DNA from: Phorcus lineatus
Lineage: Eukaryota; Mollusca; Gastropoda; Trochida; Trochidae
Length of the DNA stretch: 64,000 bases
NCBI GenBank assembly: GCA_921293015.1
Contig: OV121086.1
Location: forward strand, 34,099,194-34,163,193
Direction: 5' to 3'
Below the pieces are notes generated by a model. It had not been told where the DNA came from, ran no database searches, and saw only the letters and a program-made list of their open reading frames with translations. The translations under genes were made by a program, and so were the position numbers. Below, one piece after another: positions 1 through 12,360 of this stretch; the first letter of the stretch is position 1, and each line of letters starts with the position of its first letter.

Positions 1-1595
1 TGCTTCGAACAATAGGCTTTCACTGACTGTAAAACACAAATCACTCAAGACATTCCGAGCAGTAAATTCCTTTCATGGCGATTGTCTTAATTAGTGTTAT
101 CATTGACTTTTGTCTGAAATACATTTTTCTTCATTGTTATTTTGAGGGTAATGTGAATTCACAAATGGTATTGTAAGGAAATGATAGAAATGATTTTTAC
201 AGCTCTTCTAAATATTTGAAAGACGATGGTAAGTTCAAACACAGTATTGATTTTAAATCGGTCTTTTATTGACCCTTTAAATTGGGAATCAATTTGTGCG
301 AAAGCCTTCTAAGAAGATGTGTGATGATACAGACATAAGTTTGATTTGATACATATGTCACAATACACTGTTTACAAGGAATTTTTTATAAGTAGGAAGA
401 TAAACTTTTGACAAACACCTTCATTGAAGGCAAAATAAAAATTTCAATGTCAATGATACTTATATATACGCGATACTATGATATCTTGTGTAAGCTCTAA
501 ATCTGAGTGGCCAGTTGCAGAAATCAAAGCTGAAAATTATCAAAGAAATGGTTTTCATCAGCAAATTGCTGAAAAGTAATCTGGCAGGTGTAGGGTTAAC
601 ACTTTAACTGCCAAAAGCAAAAATATGTCACATAAGAGTTTGTAAAACGAACTGTAAAATGAGAAAGGGCATAAAAATTGATGATTTTTTTTTAAACTGA
701 AGATCAAGAGGAATCTATTAACTGAGGTGTCCAATTTCTCTAGAAATATGATATGAAATTTGAGCTGGCGTTAATTTTGTCTTGTCAAGGAGGAAGAACT
801 CAATGTGAATAACGCTTAAGAGCAGGAAGGCCATATGCACTCAGAGTCATGATGTAAGATGTACATAGAAATTTAAATACTGTCCTCAGATGATTAGATG
901 AATACATTCCTTAATTAATGAAATTATTACATTGTTGTTTGTAAAAAAAACTCCTTATAACCCTGTTTGAATTACATTCAATGATGTCTCCTTTGACTTG
1001 GCAGTTCCCTGGCTGCCAAGTTTTTAATGTTAAAGGTTTTGAGGAATAAAAAAATAAATTATGACAATACAATTTTAGAGAAAATGTTATGCTTGAAGTT
1101 ATTTTATTAATTATCAATTTTGGGTTAATTAGTCACGCCATACTGAGTGGCCAAGTAAGACAACTTACAACTTACTGAAAAAAAAAAATGTCCACAAACA
1201 ACAAGTCATTATGATTTACATAACTAATGTTAACAATCTTGTCATCAACATTCCTTTCTATTTTTAGATTTGAATAATGTTCAAGCACTTCGTACTTAAT
1301 TTGGATGTTTTACAAGTGATGCAAATCTCTTAAGTTCTGCATTCCGAAGTGTCGTTGCTAGTTTTTGCATGTCACGTGATAAGAATTTGTCTCAGCCAAA
1401 TACAAACATGCCAAATAAAACATAAGGCAGTGGGTTTCTTCCCACATACCAGGGAGTACAATCTTAAGCTATACTAAGTATGTCTACAGGTCTGTTAGCT
1501 TGTATTTATAAATACATAAAAGATATAATTTGATTCATCTACACAGCGTCCCATTGTTGTTGGCTAGACTACAAATTTTTAACATTTTATTTTCC
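1..1595. other. No gene recognised
   Basis: AT-rich sequence. No splice-bounded frames, RNA genes or mobile elements that I can support. Confidence 0.6.
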
Positions 1596-1871
1596 TGCGA
1601 TCTTGATGAAATCTTTAACATTCGTTGTGTCAATATGGGTCGGATGTTGTCACAATTTGTTAAAACTACACAGCAATTGATTGTTTTGGAAAGGAAAGAA
1701 ATATGCATTTTATTATTTGTTCAAATTTTGATCATAGTGATATCATTAGTGTTTCTAGTTCTGACATTGACTCCATAGTGATAAATCTACATTTGAAATA
1801 TTGTCTTTGGAAAGCCTTCGAAACAATGCACATCTTATTTGTCATTTAAACTGTGATCTTGATGAAATCTT
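1596..1871 (+). repeat. Short direct repeat pair
   Basis: TGCGATCTTGATGAAATCTT (1,596) and TGTGATCTTGATGAAATCTT (1,852) differ by one base. Flanks are poorly conserved. Confidence 0.5.
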
Positions 1872-2099
1872 CACCATCCCGAATGTAAACAATGTTTGAA
1901 TGTCTTTACACAAGACGCCACCTCCTAACTAAACGTCTCACCAGGTCCGATGTTTCTCTCTCGTTGTTGTGTCATCTTGTACTTGTCATTCAACGTTAAA
2001 TTCCGTTGTGAATTTCGGGCTTTCTGCTTCCTTGTTTATCTAACTTTTTAATTGTTCAAGGTGATTAATCGTAACACTCCAACAACTTCTAAACCTTAG

Positions 2100-2430
2100 A
2101 TTTTGTCTTTAAATATTTTCATAATTTACTGTTCCTTCATCCATAATAATCATTTATTCAGATTCAGCTTTTCATATATGTCTGCAGTCAAATCTAGACA
2201 TATTGAATTTGGGCCTAGACTGTGTTAACATGTTAGAGGCTGTTTTTTAAGAAAGGAGGTGTAACAACTTCATTGACTAAAATTTAGTCTGTGAAATATT
2301 CAAATAGTTTACTGTTCCTTCACTCATAATATTCTTCTCTTCAGGCTGTTCATATCCTACGTGTGCAGTCGTAACTAGACACACTGTATGAGGATTAGAC
2401 TGTTTTAAAGGCTTCTGTTAAATACACAGT
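2100..2430 (+). repeat. Two-copy tandem duplication, about 183-bp offset
   Basis: TTTACTGTTCCTTCA at 2,125 recurs at 2,308. It is followed in both copies by CATAATA, a TTCAG, TTCATAT, TGCAGTC, CTAGACA and a TTAGACTGT / CTAGACTGT block. Identity looks around 75%. Confidence 0.6.
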
Positions 2431-4014
2431 CAGCACTTGGAGCTTCTGGAATAGGGTCAAATCATTCTGTGTAGCCAACTTACTTGAATAACAACTCAAC
2501 CAATAATTGATTAATCCTGGATTTACCACAGACCAAAAATAGTTTTCCCAGGATAAAACGAGTTACGCAGATTAAGGGTTAACTATTTAGGGATAGTGAT
2601 TGTCTTGTATTACTATTACACTCCTCGAACTGTTGTTTCCTGATAATACAAATCTGCATCAATGTCTCTTGTTATTTAATGAGCTATCATGATGTAAATG
2701 TGTTTTCCATGTTTCCAATTACTGGTTTATTGACTTGTTTTTCTGTCAAATCAACATTTTTCATCCTAATTGCTTAGAAAATAAGATAGGCAACAATATC
2801 AACAAAAGTATGGATTTGCGATATTATTATAACTTGATATCAACAGATATCAAAGATATTTTTTACATTTATGAACAAGTATTTCCATTTTATGAATATG
2901 GTCCATTTTGTTTTTGTCCTAACATTTATGAGGCAAATCACAACCAGGAACATATTCATGGGAAGAAATGCACCCAAAAAACATTATCGTGATTTTTTTC
3001 CGGTATATATTTCTTTTTCCTTCATTACCTCGGTTTGCTGCGGAATTTGCATTGTTTCTGCGGAACTGCATTGTTACTGTGCATGGACGAGGCCGTATGT
3101 CACTCTGCACTGACAAGAGTGGAATAAGCTGTTCTTTGTTTTCATCCATCCTAATGTTTGCGGTAAACACAACCTGCCGTCCATGGTAAGCGCGCAGAAT
3201 AGGATCTCCCAACTTCTTCAAAGCAATCTGAATTGCGGATTTGTGGTGAGAATTTGTGCTCGCCAGTTTTTGCAGCACCAGAAATAAACATACATATCTT
3301 TTTACATTTGAGGTTTTTTTGGATGAGGTTAATCAGTCCGGCATTGTGTCATATCATCGTTACAATGCGTAAAGAATCTTATTCATTGGCACATTCGGAT
3401 TATGGTTTTTATTGTCTGAGTTCAAAGGATTGGTTAATGATGCTAGATGAAAAAATGGTCATTGTTTTCACTAGCGTTATTCCTTTTTTAATATGCATGG
3501 ATATCTTCCCTTGGCAATTATGTCATATTTCATGCTTTTTGCCCTGAGGAATAATGATATTTTGCAAGGTGTTGACCTTGGTAGTTGTACAAAGTCTTAA
3601 GTTTTAAGTTAAGTATTTAGTTTACTTTGACAATAATGTTTTGAAAAACCATCTATATATAATAACGCTATGTTTTAGTGCTACAAAGTATATATCATGT
3701 TAAAAATGAATAAAAAGAAAAATGAACAGAAGAACATTTAAGAAAACATTAATTTATGTTTGAACGCACCAATTTCCAGACTTGATATCAAACCATTATT
3801 AGCGGTGAAATTTTACACATTTTCATTATTCTTTCATCTCTATGCAGTCATAAAGCTGTTTGTGAACTAAGCCCAGTGTATTACCCCAGAACAATAACAG
3901 ATAGTCACATCCATCACTGAATCTAACCTGGGGATGCTGTCAGCATTAAATCACCCAGGGTGGTCGTAATGTAGCGTTAAAAGCCTCATAAAGTCATACT
4001 TCCATCGCTTGCCA
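2431..4014. other. No gene recognised
   Basis: A 119-codon minus-strand frame (2,919-3,278) is the only notable object. Its composition is less AT-rich than its flanks and the peptide (for example LKKLGDPILRAYHGRQVVF) is not low-complexity, so it might be a transposon scrap. I do not recognise it. Confidence 0.45.
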
Positions 4015-4330
4015 TATGTCTCTCCTACCCCTATCCAATTCTCCCCCCCCCCCCTTATTTTCTCTAACCTTAACCAAGTAGCCCCCCCCCCCCCTCTCTG
4101 TTTCTCCCGTCCTAAACTTGGTAACCCCCTCCTCCAATCTGTCTCTCTACCCCTTGCCAAACAGCACCCTAACCCCCACCCAATGTGTCTCACCAACCCA
4201 AAGTAGCCAAGACTCCCTCCCTCTCTTTTATTTTTAAACAAGTGGACTTACTCTAATTTATCTCACCCTACCTTTCTATATAACATATCATTTCCCCCCC
4301 CCCCCCCCCCCCCCCTTTTTGTTGGTCACC
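4015..4330 (+). repeat. C-rich low-complexity region
   Basis: Poly-C runs of 12 (4,043-4,054), 13 (4,082-4,094) and 22 (4,294-4,315) are joined by CTCTCTCC and TAACCCCC-like sequence, with a recurring AACC / CTCCC theme at irregular spacing. Open frames in both strands here are compositional artefacts. Confidence 0.8.
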
Positions 4331-4424
4331 CCCCTCTTCTTACCTCCCTAAGTGACAATGTCATATCATACTCTCCGTTATTCACCCTATCTTAAGTATG
4401 TTCAAACATCCCCTATTCTCTTTC

Positions 4425-4604
4425 CAAAGCACTACACTGAATTTCAGCGCAATACCACCTGAAGTTTGCTATTTCCAGTCGTTGCTCGCAGGTTTCACCG
4501 CAATACATAGCCACGATGGTGATGTAGGCTTTCATACGAGTAGCTGTGATATAAGTGAAATGCTCTGGAAAGCAGCCATAAGCCCCACCTCACCTCACCT
4601 CACC
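4425..4604 (+). mobile_element. SINE 3' part, copy A
   Basis: This copy shares the core CGCAGGTTTCACCGCAAT, ACATAGCCACGATGGTG, GTGATATAAGTGAAATGCTC and the terminal CACCTCACCTCACC with copies at 30.3, 30.8 and 36.0 kb. The tRNA-like head is missing, so it is 5'-truncated. It lies directly downstream of the C-rich tract at 4,015-4,330. Confidence 0.75.
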
Positions 4605-5037
4605 AAAGGATGACTTCATCCTTTACTGATCCTGTTATATTCCTATAGCTATCTGCATATGATACTATCACTCTCACACTGAAGTCTTCATATAATTCTT
4701 GCTTTTGACGTCATTGCTGAAACACATTAAAATGGTGTAAATTCATAGAACTTGTTTTATTCTCGTGTTTTTTAATGTCTTGATCTTTCACACGTCTTAC
4801 ATAATCATTTGATACTTTGTTATACTATTTATTCCCTCTCTCTATTCCTGCCAACCCCCCTCCCATAACTTGGTTGATGTGTGAATTCATTAACCACAGG
4901 CTGTCCCTTGTTTAATAGCTTTTATCTGCAAAGAGTCAATCCCCTACAAGCAGTTGTTTAAAGCTATGCCGGATTGTCAGGTGGCTGTATTTGATTTATC
5001 ATATATGTATTCTCTGTTCATACATTTTCTAAACCTA

Positions 5038-5180
5038 GGGGCCATCTCAAAAATTAATATTTCGTTTTACTGAATTACTTTGTCTGATTAGTTACAGACC
5101 TACCCTATTTGTCTATTGTCTGCATAACTGTCACGCAAGGTGTCGGCTACAAATGCATTTTGAGTTTTGAGATGGTCCCC
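5038..5180 (+). mobile_element. Small inverted-repeat element (MITE-like)
   Basis: The left arm GGGGCCATCTCAAAAA (5,038-5,053) and right arm TTTTGAGATGGTCCCC (5,165-5,180) pair with one inserted base. The total length is 143 bp. No target duplication is obvious and it has no coding capacity. Confidence 0.5.
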
Positions 5181-8100
5181 CACCATTGTTCTCTTCATAA
5201 TTGAAAGAGGTGATATTATGAATAATTAATACATAACTGTCTTTGTTCATTATCTGTATACATGCACCATTAGCTTTCATATCTCCTACCTTAGAAGATC
5301 AATAAATTTGAATATGATTAAACTTGTTTGAAATGGGTTTTGTGTAGAATATGCTATTATGTAAGTGATAAAATGTGTGGATCAAGAAACCACTATGTGA
5401 AATGCAGAATCCTATCATTATCCAATTTTGTCATTCAATATTGATTTTTCAAATATTAATGGCTTAAAGTCCAAAAATGAAATTTGAATTTGCTACACAT
5501 ATTATGAAAGGTCAAATTGACATTTTGTCAAATTGAATGAATTGATGCGATGAATATCATAGGAGCTCACTTGATTGCAGTTTTGAAATATCCAACATTT
5601 TTCAAGTCGATTAGATCCTCAAGAGGTTTATTTTATGACCGTGCATCGAACTGATAGTGATAGTTATCTTCAGTATGAATTCAAACATCTGACTCATATC
5701 ATTTTTGTGATCGTTATTTCGCCTTTTATTTCTAATCGTGCAACTGTGTCCCTTCGGAATGAATCCAATGAGAAAGGGATCTAAAGGACAAAATATAAAA
5801 CTCTCCTAATTCCACTAAAATATGAGGAACGCAACAGATTCAGCAACTGTTTTAAACTTCAACTTTGATTACGTTTGATTTATTTCGAGGCAAAATCTTT
5901 ATTTTCACTGAGTCATGCATCAACAGAGGATGATGTTTGACCTTAACACGGAAAGGTCAAGTTCATAATTTATCGGGACCCTGAATGCAATGACACCCAT
6001 TACTTGATTTAATTGCTGAATAGAATAACTACGTCCTCTAAAATATCAAAGCGTATATTTACCCATGGATTACGTTGTTAGCACAAGGTGGGGAGAATCA
6101 ATCAAGCTAACTGATTAGCACGTGTGTCTGTGCCATAGCGATTTATCAGCACTCAAGGAAAGTTATTGTTCCAAATCATTGCTTGTGGCAAAAGAAATCA
6201 TTATATCTTGAATTGTTAATCCGTTTAGTCCATCTGTCTATGCTCTGGAACCGAACTGAGAGAGATGATTGTCATAACGTTCATTCAACCTGCTGTATTC
6301 TAGAGAGGATGTTCTTGGCAACTTGGGCCGACCACTGCAGGGAAAGAGTTAAGGGGTATAGTGTATGTTGTTGAAATTAAATTTGACAAATCTTCAAGAG
6401 ATCCTGAGTGTTGCTGAAAATGTACAGTTTAAGTGCTTGCTGGTTCAATATAGCGACAATATAAAGGTTCAAGTCACAATTTTGTTTAAAAACCGGACGT
6501 TGTATATTGGCAATATGTTGGCAGAACGATGGTTAACAGAATTATGAAATTCTTAAAAGGCAAAACACCTACTTCTATGATTGATTAAGAATTGAATAAT
6601 AAAGTGACTAAAACAAGAAATTCAATCTTGTTTGATAAAAAATGTCAAGAATATTGTCAAATGTCAACTTTCCAATAATCACATTGACAGGAATGTTAAG
6701 TCTAACATGACCACATCTCACTAGACAAGGGTTAAGTATTTCCTTGAATTGATCAGAGACTCTATTGTTGAACAGAGCACCACCAGATCCATTCATAAAC
6801 CGTTAAGGCAGTGGCTATAAATTCTTAAAACGTCTGGTTATGTAAACATTTTCAAGTCGTGGCAGGGCATATGCTAGTAACAAAATGATTACAAGTCTGA
6901 TAAGACCTTTGGGAGATTGCAAATGGTTTTCTTGACTCCATTCCACTAATTGCTGAGGAGCAAGTGTCCATGCTTTATGACTGCTTAATGGTAATTGTGC
7001 AAATGGGAGTTATCTCCCCTTAGGAAGTTGCCAGATGGAATTTTGGCCTTGATACTATCTTCCTGATCACAACTCATGGGGAATCATACAGCTGATATCA
7101 CTAGCTTCCATTTACTGAGATGCTTAGATAAGTTTGGTATTTATTGAATAATGTTCAACAGACTTAATACACATGGGAACTCATTTAGTCATGGATGATG
7201 AAATATGCCGATAAAATGTCTCATCTGATTGTCGTCAGTCCAAGGACATAAAGACCTTTTATCAAATTCTTGTTTCATATTTGTAGATTTCATAATTAAG
7301 ATAACCTATTAGGAAGATGGCATCAACATTTATTGAGTTCTGTTGTACATTGTTCTAGTTGCTTTGAATTTTGTTACATCGGCATTACAACAAAATAATT
7401 TATTCATAGGATATATTTGTATTGACTATGACATTAATGTATAAAGTTTCAGTTCTGTAATATATAAAAGAAAATGGAGAAGATGTTGCTGTTTGTTCAA
7501 AATGCTATAACTTTTATTATCATAACAAGTATATAAAAATATATTGCATTAAAAAATAAGCCAAGGCCTGTTTGGTGAGTTGGTAAGCCGTTGATACAAT
7601 CACTGCTGGCGTAGTTGTCTGACTACGGTTGTTGGTTGAAATATAACTATTACCTTACCAAAAAAGTACAAGAATTGGTGCTATTGCAGACAGTGTGTCC
7701 CAAACATAACAATGTTAAGTAATCATTAATCAAGGATTATTAAAAACCTAAACTAAGCTCCAGATGCATTGCTTTAATACTTATTTACAATTCATGGACG
7801 AGTTCCCATGTTTCTGTTTATACTGTCCAAATCCCTTGTTGATATTGATGCTGGGATGCTCTGTGTCTCTCTGCCGAGTCTGAAGCAAACTTATCCCTGT
7901 TTGCCGACCCAGCTGATATGATAGTGTATTGTTTTACACAGTAAATGTCACAGATTGGTCTGTTCCAGTGTTAAAAACACAGCCCACTCTCATGGACTCT
8001 CTGTATATTCTAGATGAGCAAATATTTTGCGTCCAGCATGGCTGCAGATCATCGTTTAGGCCTCAAACATTTGGTTTCTTCACCGATCATTTCTGTTTGT

Positions 8101-8438
8101 TTGTAGAAGGTTTAGTTGAACAGGTTCAAGCTCATAATGGACACAGTTATGAGGAAACCGATTTCCTGAGTTTGTACATCAACAATCAAAACTGCAAGAT
8201 CTGTCGTTCCTGTTGGATTCTTCACATGAGGGTTTATATTCCGCAGCTCTCAATCTCTGGACCCATCTAAGAAGTTGCTACAGATCTTCATCCGTCCACC
8301 ATCTCCATATCACAGGATAAACATGGCGTGCAAAGGTCAAACTCTCAGATAGCAGATTTGTTGCAATGCTAAGTCGCTCAGCGTGAGATCTGTTTGCAGT
8401 GGTAACTCCTGTTTAACTCTCATCGCATGAGGAGCTGC
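5181..8438. other. No gene recognised
   Basis: AT-rich. A tRNA-like phrase near 7,566-7,640 (GGTGAGTTGG, GGTTGTTGGTTGAAA) may be a very old SINE head. Short frames have no recognisable domain. Confidence 0.55.
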
Positions 8439-8971
8439 AAGTGATAGGGGAAGTGAGGGGGACATCTAGGTGTAGTGATAGGGGAGGTGAGGGGAACATC
8501 TAGGTGTAGTGATAGAGGAGGTGAGGGGAACATCTAGGTGTAGTGATAGGGGAGGTGAGGGGAACATCTAGGTGTAGTGATAGGGGAGGTGAGGGGAACA
8601 TCTAGGTGTAGTGATAGGGGAAGGTGAGGGGAACATCTAGGTGTAGTGATAGGGTAGGTGAGGGGAACATCTAGGTGTAGTGATAGGGGAGGTGAGGGGG
8701 ACATCTAGGTGTAGTGATAGGGGGAGGTGAGGGGAACATCTAGGTGTAGTGATAGGGGAGATGAGGGGAACATCTAGGTGTAGTGATAGGGGAGGTGAGG
8801 GGAACATCTAGGTGTAGTGATAGGGGGAGGTGAGGGGAACATCTAGGTGTAGTGATAGGGGAGGTGAGGGGAACATCTAGGTGTAGTGATAGGGGAAGGT
8901 GAGGGGAACATCTAGGTGTAGTGATAGGGGAGGTGAGGGGGACATCTAGGTGTAGTGATAGGGGAGGTGGG
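8439..8971 (+). repeat. 34-bp G-rich minisatellite, about 15 copies
   Basis: The unit is GGTGAGGGGAACATCTAG followed by GTGTAGTGATAGGGGA; ACATCTAGG occurs 15 times. Variants differ by one G gained or lost, and by AACATC versus GACATC. The + strand is almost free of C except in ACATCTAGG, giving a strong strand asymmetry and runs of GGGG suited to quadruplex formation. Confidence 0.95.
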
Positions 8972-9545
8972 TAGTTGGAAGTCCGGATTGGGTGAGGGAT
9001 TGCAGGGGAAGGTTAGTTGTTACATATGTTTAATCTGTGTGTGTCTGTCTAATTTTTTATGGGGAGGGGGATGGGGTGGATATTATTGTTTTTGATGATG
9101 TTAGGATGACCTTTTGCAAATGAAACAGAAAGGAGGGGGGTTACATCTAGGTTTGTGTATTTGGGGGGGGGGGGGGGGGGGGGGGGGGTTGAGGGGTTAC
9201 ATCTGTGTGTTTATTGTGGTTGGTTTTAGGGAATGGGGTTTTGGGAGAGGTTTGCAAGTGAAAGGGTTGATGAATTGATGCATCTTAGGGTGTGTGTGGG
9301 GACAGTTTTGGCAGTGAGGGTCAAGTAGTAAAGGGTTTGCATTTTATAAGGATAGGTGAGGTGATACAGCCTAGTGTGCAAGTGGGGAAGGGGGGGGTGT
9401 TATTTTGGGATTGGGATGGGAGATTGCCAAATGATAGGGGACGGTATGTGGTATGATCAAGGTGTGTGGTGGTAGGGTGATGCAAGTGATAGGGAAAGCT
9501 GATGGGGGTAAATATAAGGGTTAGATTGAAATGGATCAGGATTGG
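8972..9545 (+). repeat. Degenerate G/T-rich continuation of the minisatellite
   Basis: Scattered GTTACATCTAGG (near 9,140), GGGGTTACATCTGTG (near 9,195), GCAAGTGATAGGG (near 9,481) and GAGGTGATAC (near 9,358) are broken versions of the 34-bp unit. A run of 26 G (9,163-9,188) is embedded. Reverse-strand frames here are low-complexity and not genes. Confidence 0.65.
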
Positions 9546-10207
9546 CAAGAGCAGGGGGGTGATATGATGATCTTGAGATGCTGCATTGCAGGTCTTACAT
9601 CAGACCGATCATTTAACGCTAAGGCAATATTGAGAGGTGATGTGATATTACAAGTATGTAGACTCATGGTGAGTGGTGCTCCAAGTTGGGAAAAGAGAAA
9701 AAAAAAGGAAAATGCAAAATTTTGTCTACATAACATAAACACATTCATTTTGAAAATGATCTAGCTTTATTTTTGTCCCTTTAGTATTTACAGCACCCTT
9801 GGCTGATAGTTTAAAACTAAGCTATGCTTAAGTCTGAAGTGGTTTCATGAAAGTGGGCCCTTTTCTAACTTGATAAGCATGCAAATAAGGAACGAGGGAG
9901 AATGCCACCAGAAAAGTTCACGTTTTCAAAGATTTCAGTCATGAAATACATTCACATGGACTTGAAAGTGTCCTTCAGAAGCCTTTCAATATGGAACAAG
10001 AATTACTTGATCAAAGTCTACATTTCTACAATTTCAGGATGTCATTCTCCATTTATCAAAAACTTCCAAATTATGGAGGCAGAATGACAATATAGAAATG
10101 CCACACTTGCATTTATCTCTGAAAAAAGGAGATTATTTGAAGTCATTTTTTGAGGAAATGGTGAAAGTTTGAAGTGATGTGAAACTTTGTTGTAATCACA
10201 ATGAGAA
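9546..10207. other. No gene recognised
   Basis: AT-rich spacer between the two G-rich blocks. I see nothing supportable. Confidence 0.55.
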
Positions 10208-10410
10208 TTCACAGCTCGAGAATGAACCTGAAGATATGATTAATAGGAGGTGTGGTCTGGGGAATAGTTCTGTGTTTACCAGGAATCTGGTGGGTGGAAT
10301 GGGGGTCTGAGATCAAAGAGGAGGAGGGCAGGTTTGGAAAGGGAGGAAGTCTCCCTCGGAAGGGAGTATGGACCCCTACTGTGGGTGGTGGCAGATGGTG
10401 TGAAGTGTGA
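10208..10410 (+). repeat. G-rich low-complexity patch
   Basis: Purine-rich sequence with GGAGGTG, GGGTGGAATGGGGG and GGGAGGAAG words. It is similar in style to 8,972-9,545 but without clear 34-bp units. Confidence 0.4.
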
Positions 10411-11875
10411 GGATTCATTGTTTGTAGTTCTTGTAGAAACATGGACAATCTAGATCTCTGTCTGTCTGTGTGTCCCCCAGGGCATTTCTACCCATCTGGG
10501 GATGTAGGCTTGATTTATCAAGTAGATTGTACAGTGTCATCCAATTGTTCCACAAGCAAGGCATGTGCTCACTTTGTTCCTCAGTCTTGTTGTTATCAGC
10601 TACTTGATAAGCTAGTTTCCTCACAACTGTTTAGATAAATAACAAGTTTTGAACTTCAGGTGAAGAAGCTTTCAAACTAAAATTTAGTTGAAAATCTATG
10701 CAGGTGTGCTGTAAAAGCAATAAGATTTCATACATGGTAGATTTCCTTATAAAGATTCATTCATATTCAAATAACTGGGTTTGCGGCTCTTTAGAATATG
10801 TGAATTGATGACAAGTGAATGTGTATAGTGATGTTAAACAGAGCAAACATATATGGTCATTTGAATTAGCAAATGAGTATCCTTTTGACATTGTGGTTGT
10901 TAATAACATTTAAGCTTTATGTACCAAATAAGTTTGATACACCTAAGTGCGTGGAGACATTACTTGCCTTTGGCACAGAAAGAGTTAAAGTCGTGAAACG
11001 AGACGTAAATAAAATCACAGTTGACTTGTGAAGCATATACTCTATGAACTTGACAACAACCTGTTTAAAGTTAGACTAGATTTTAAATCATTTTTATGAA
11101 TGAGTGACCTTCGCTATGTATGAAAGAACCAACGTCATACGGTGCAAAACCTTCTCGCTCTTATCGGCTGAGTTAATGCTGTCTTTGTCATGTAAACTCT
11201 TTTATGTTTGCTTTCAAATTTAATTAAGTTCTTATTACATAGGAAGCTTTTAACGATACACTTTCAGTAAGTTTAAAATACACACATCGTTCAAGAGTGT
11301 TCTGAGAGTTAAGTAAAGGCCACATGCTATGTAACTTAATTTACTATCTCATTTTATCCAGTCAAAGGTTGTTTTCTTCTCTATGAGAAGGATAACTTTT
11401 TAATTTTTTCAAAGGCGTCCATAATTAAAGCATGTTTGCTCTTTTGTGCTGATTTTTCACCTGCAAAGTTTGATATGGAATTTAATTTTTTATTTTCTTA
11501 TCTTTGATAAGACATACTTTATTTTGAATATGAAAAGGTATTTTATTATCAACATAATCCATTTGATCATATATTATTATATATATGATTACATAGTCAC
11601 ATTTGTATATATATAAAATGAAGAGGCTTGTTGAGCTGAAAGCGCTAGCCATTAAAATGGATTGTTTTTACTTCTAACTTCATATTTTGTATATATGTAA
11701 TACCTGGGAGCTGCATGAACATCAATCTCAAGATTGTGAACTTTATTCATATATATATATGTATATCCATATGAACACTTCGAAATTGATAATTGCAGAC
11801 AAGGGACAAATCTGATAATAAGTATGACAGATGCAAACAAAAATAACTAGAAAAAGAGCATTGTAGTTCCAATCC
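10411..11875. other. No gene recognised
   Basis: AT-rich, with short TA-rich microsatellite pieces near 11,575-11,615 and 11,745-11,770. Confidence 0.55.
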
Positions 11876-12360
11876 ATCAAACATCAAGCAAATTATTTTC
11901 TTTTACTGATACAGACCATTCACTGGACATCAATGGTCAAGGTTCTGGCTGACCGAGTGTGGCCGGAATGACCATCACAGATTGATCGTTAGTTTGAGAT
12001 GATTTATCTCTTAAATGTTGATGATATTTTCAAATGCTGTGATGAAAGAACCATGTGATTATGATTATCTCATATGGAAAATTTTGTAAAACCTTGCTTA
12101 TTAATTGTTTTTTTAGCATCACAATTTAAAATTTTTTATAATTTATTAAAACAGCGTTCAGAAATAACAAAATCTGATGACAAAAATGATAGATATGAAC
12201 AAGTTGAAAATGATAACGAGTGTGTGGATTCTAATTAATCAAACATCAAGCAAATAATTTGTCTCCCGATACAGTCCATTCACTGGACATCAGTGGCTAG
12301 GTTCTGGCTGACCAAGTGTTGCCGAAATGACCATCACAGATTGATTGTTTGTTCAGATGG
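11876..12360 (+). repeat. Direct repeat pair, about 125 bp each
   Basis: Copies at 11,876-12,001 and 12,237-12,360 share ATCAAACATCAAGCAAAT, CATTCACTGGACATCA, GGTTCTGGCTGACC and ATGACCATCACAGATTGAT. Identity is roughly 85%, and they are separated by about 235 bp of AT-rich sequence. Confidence 0.8.

Noticed and set aside
2919-3278. 119-codon minus-strand open frame
   Set aside because: Composition is protein-like and it overlaps several open frames, but I cannot name a family or find continuing exons. Mentioned only as a possible transposon scrap.
7560-7640. tRNA-like sequence
   Set aside because: The A and B boxes are only loosely matched and no cloverleaf closes; at best an ancient SINE head.
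8439-8971. Possible CRISPR-like array
   Set aside because: Units are contiguous with no unique spacers, and the organism is an animal; it is a minisatellite.
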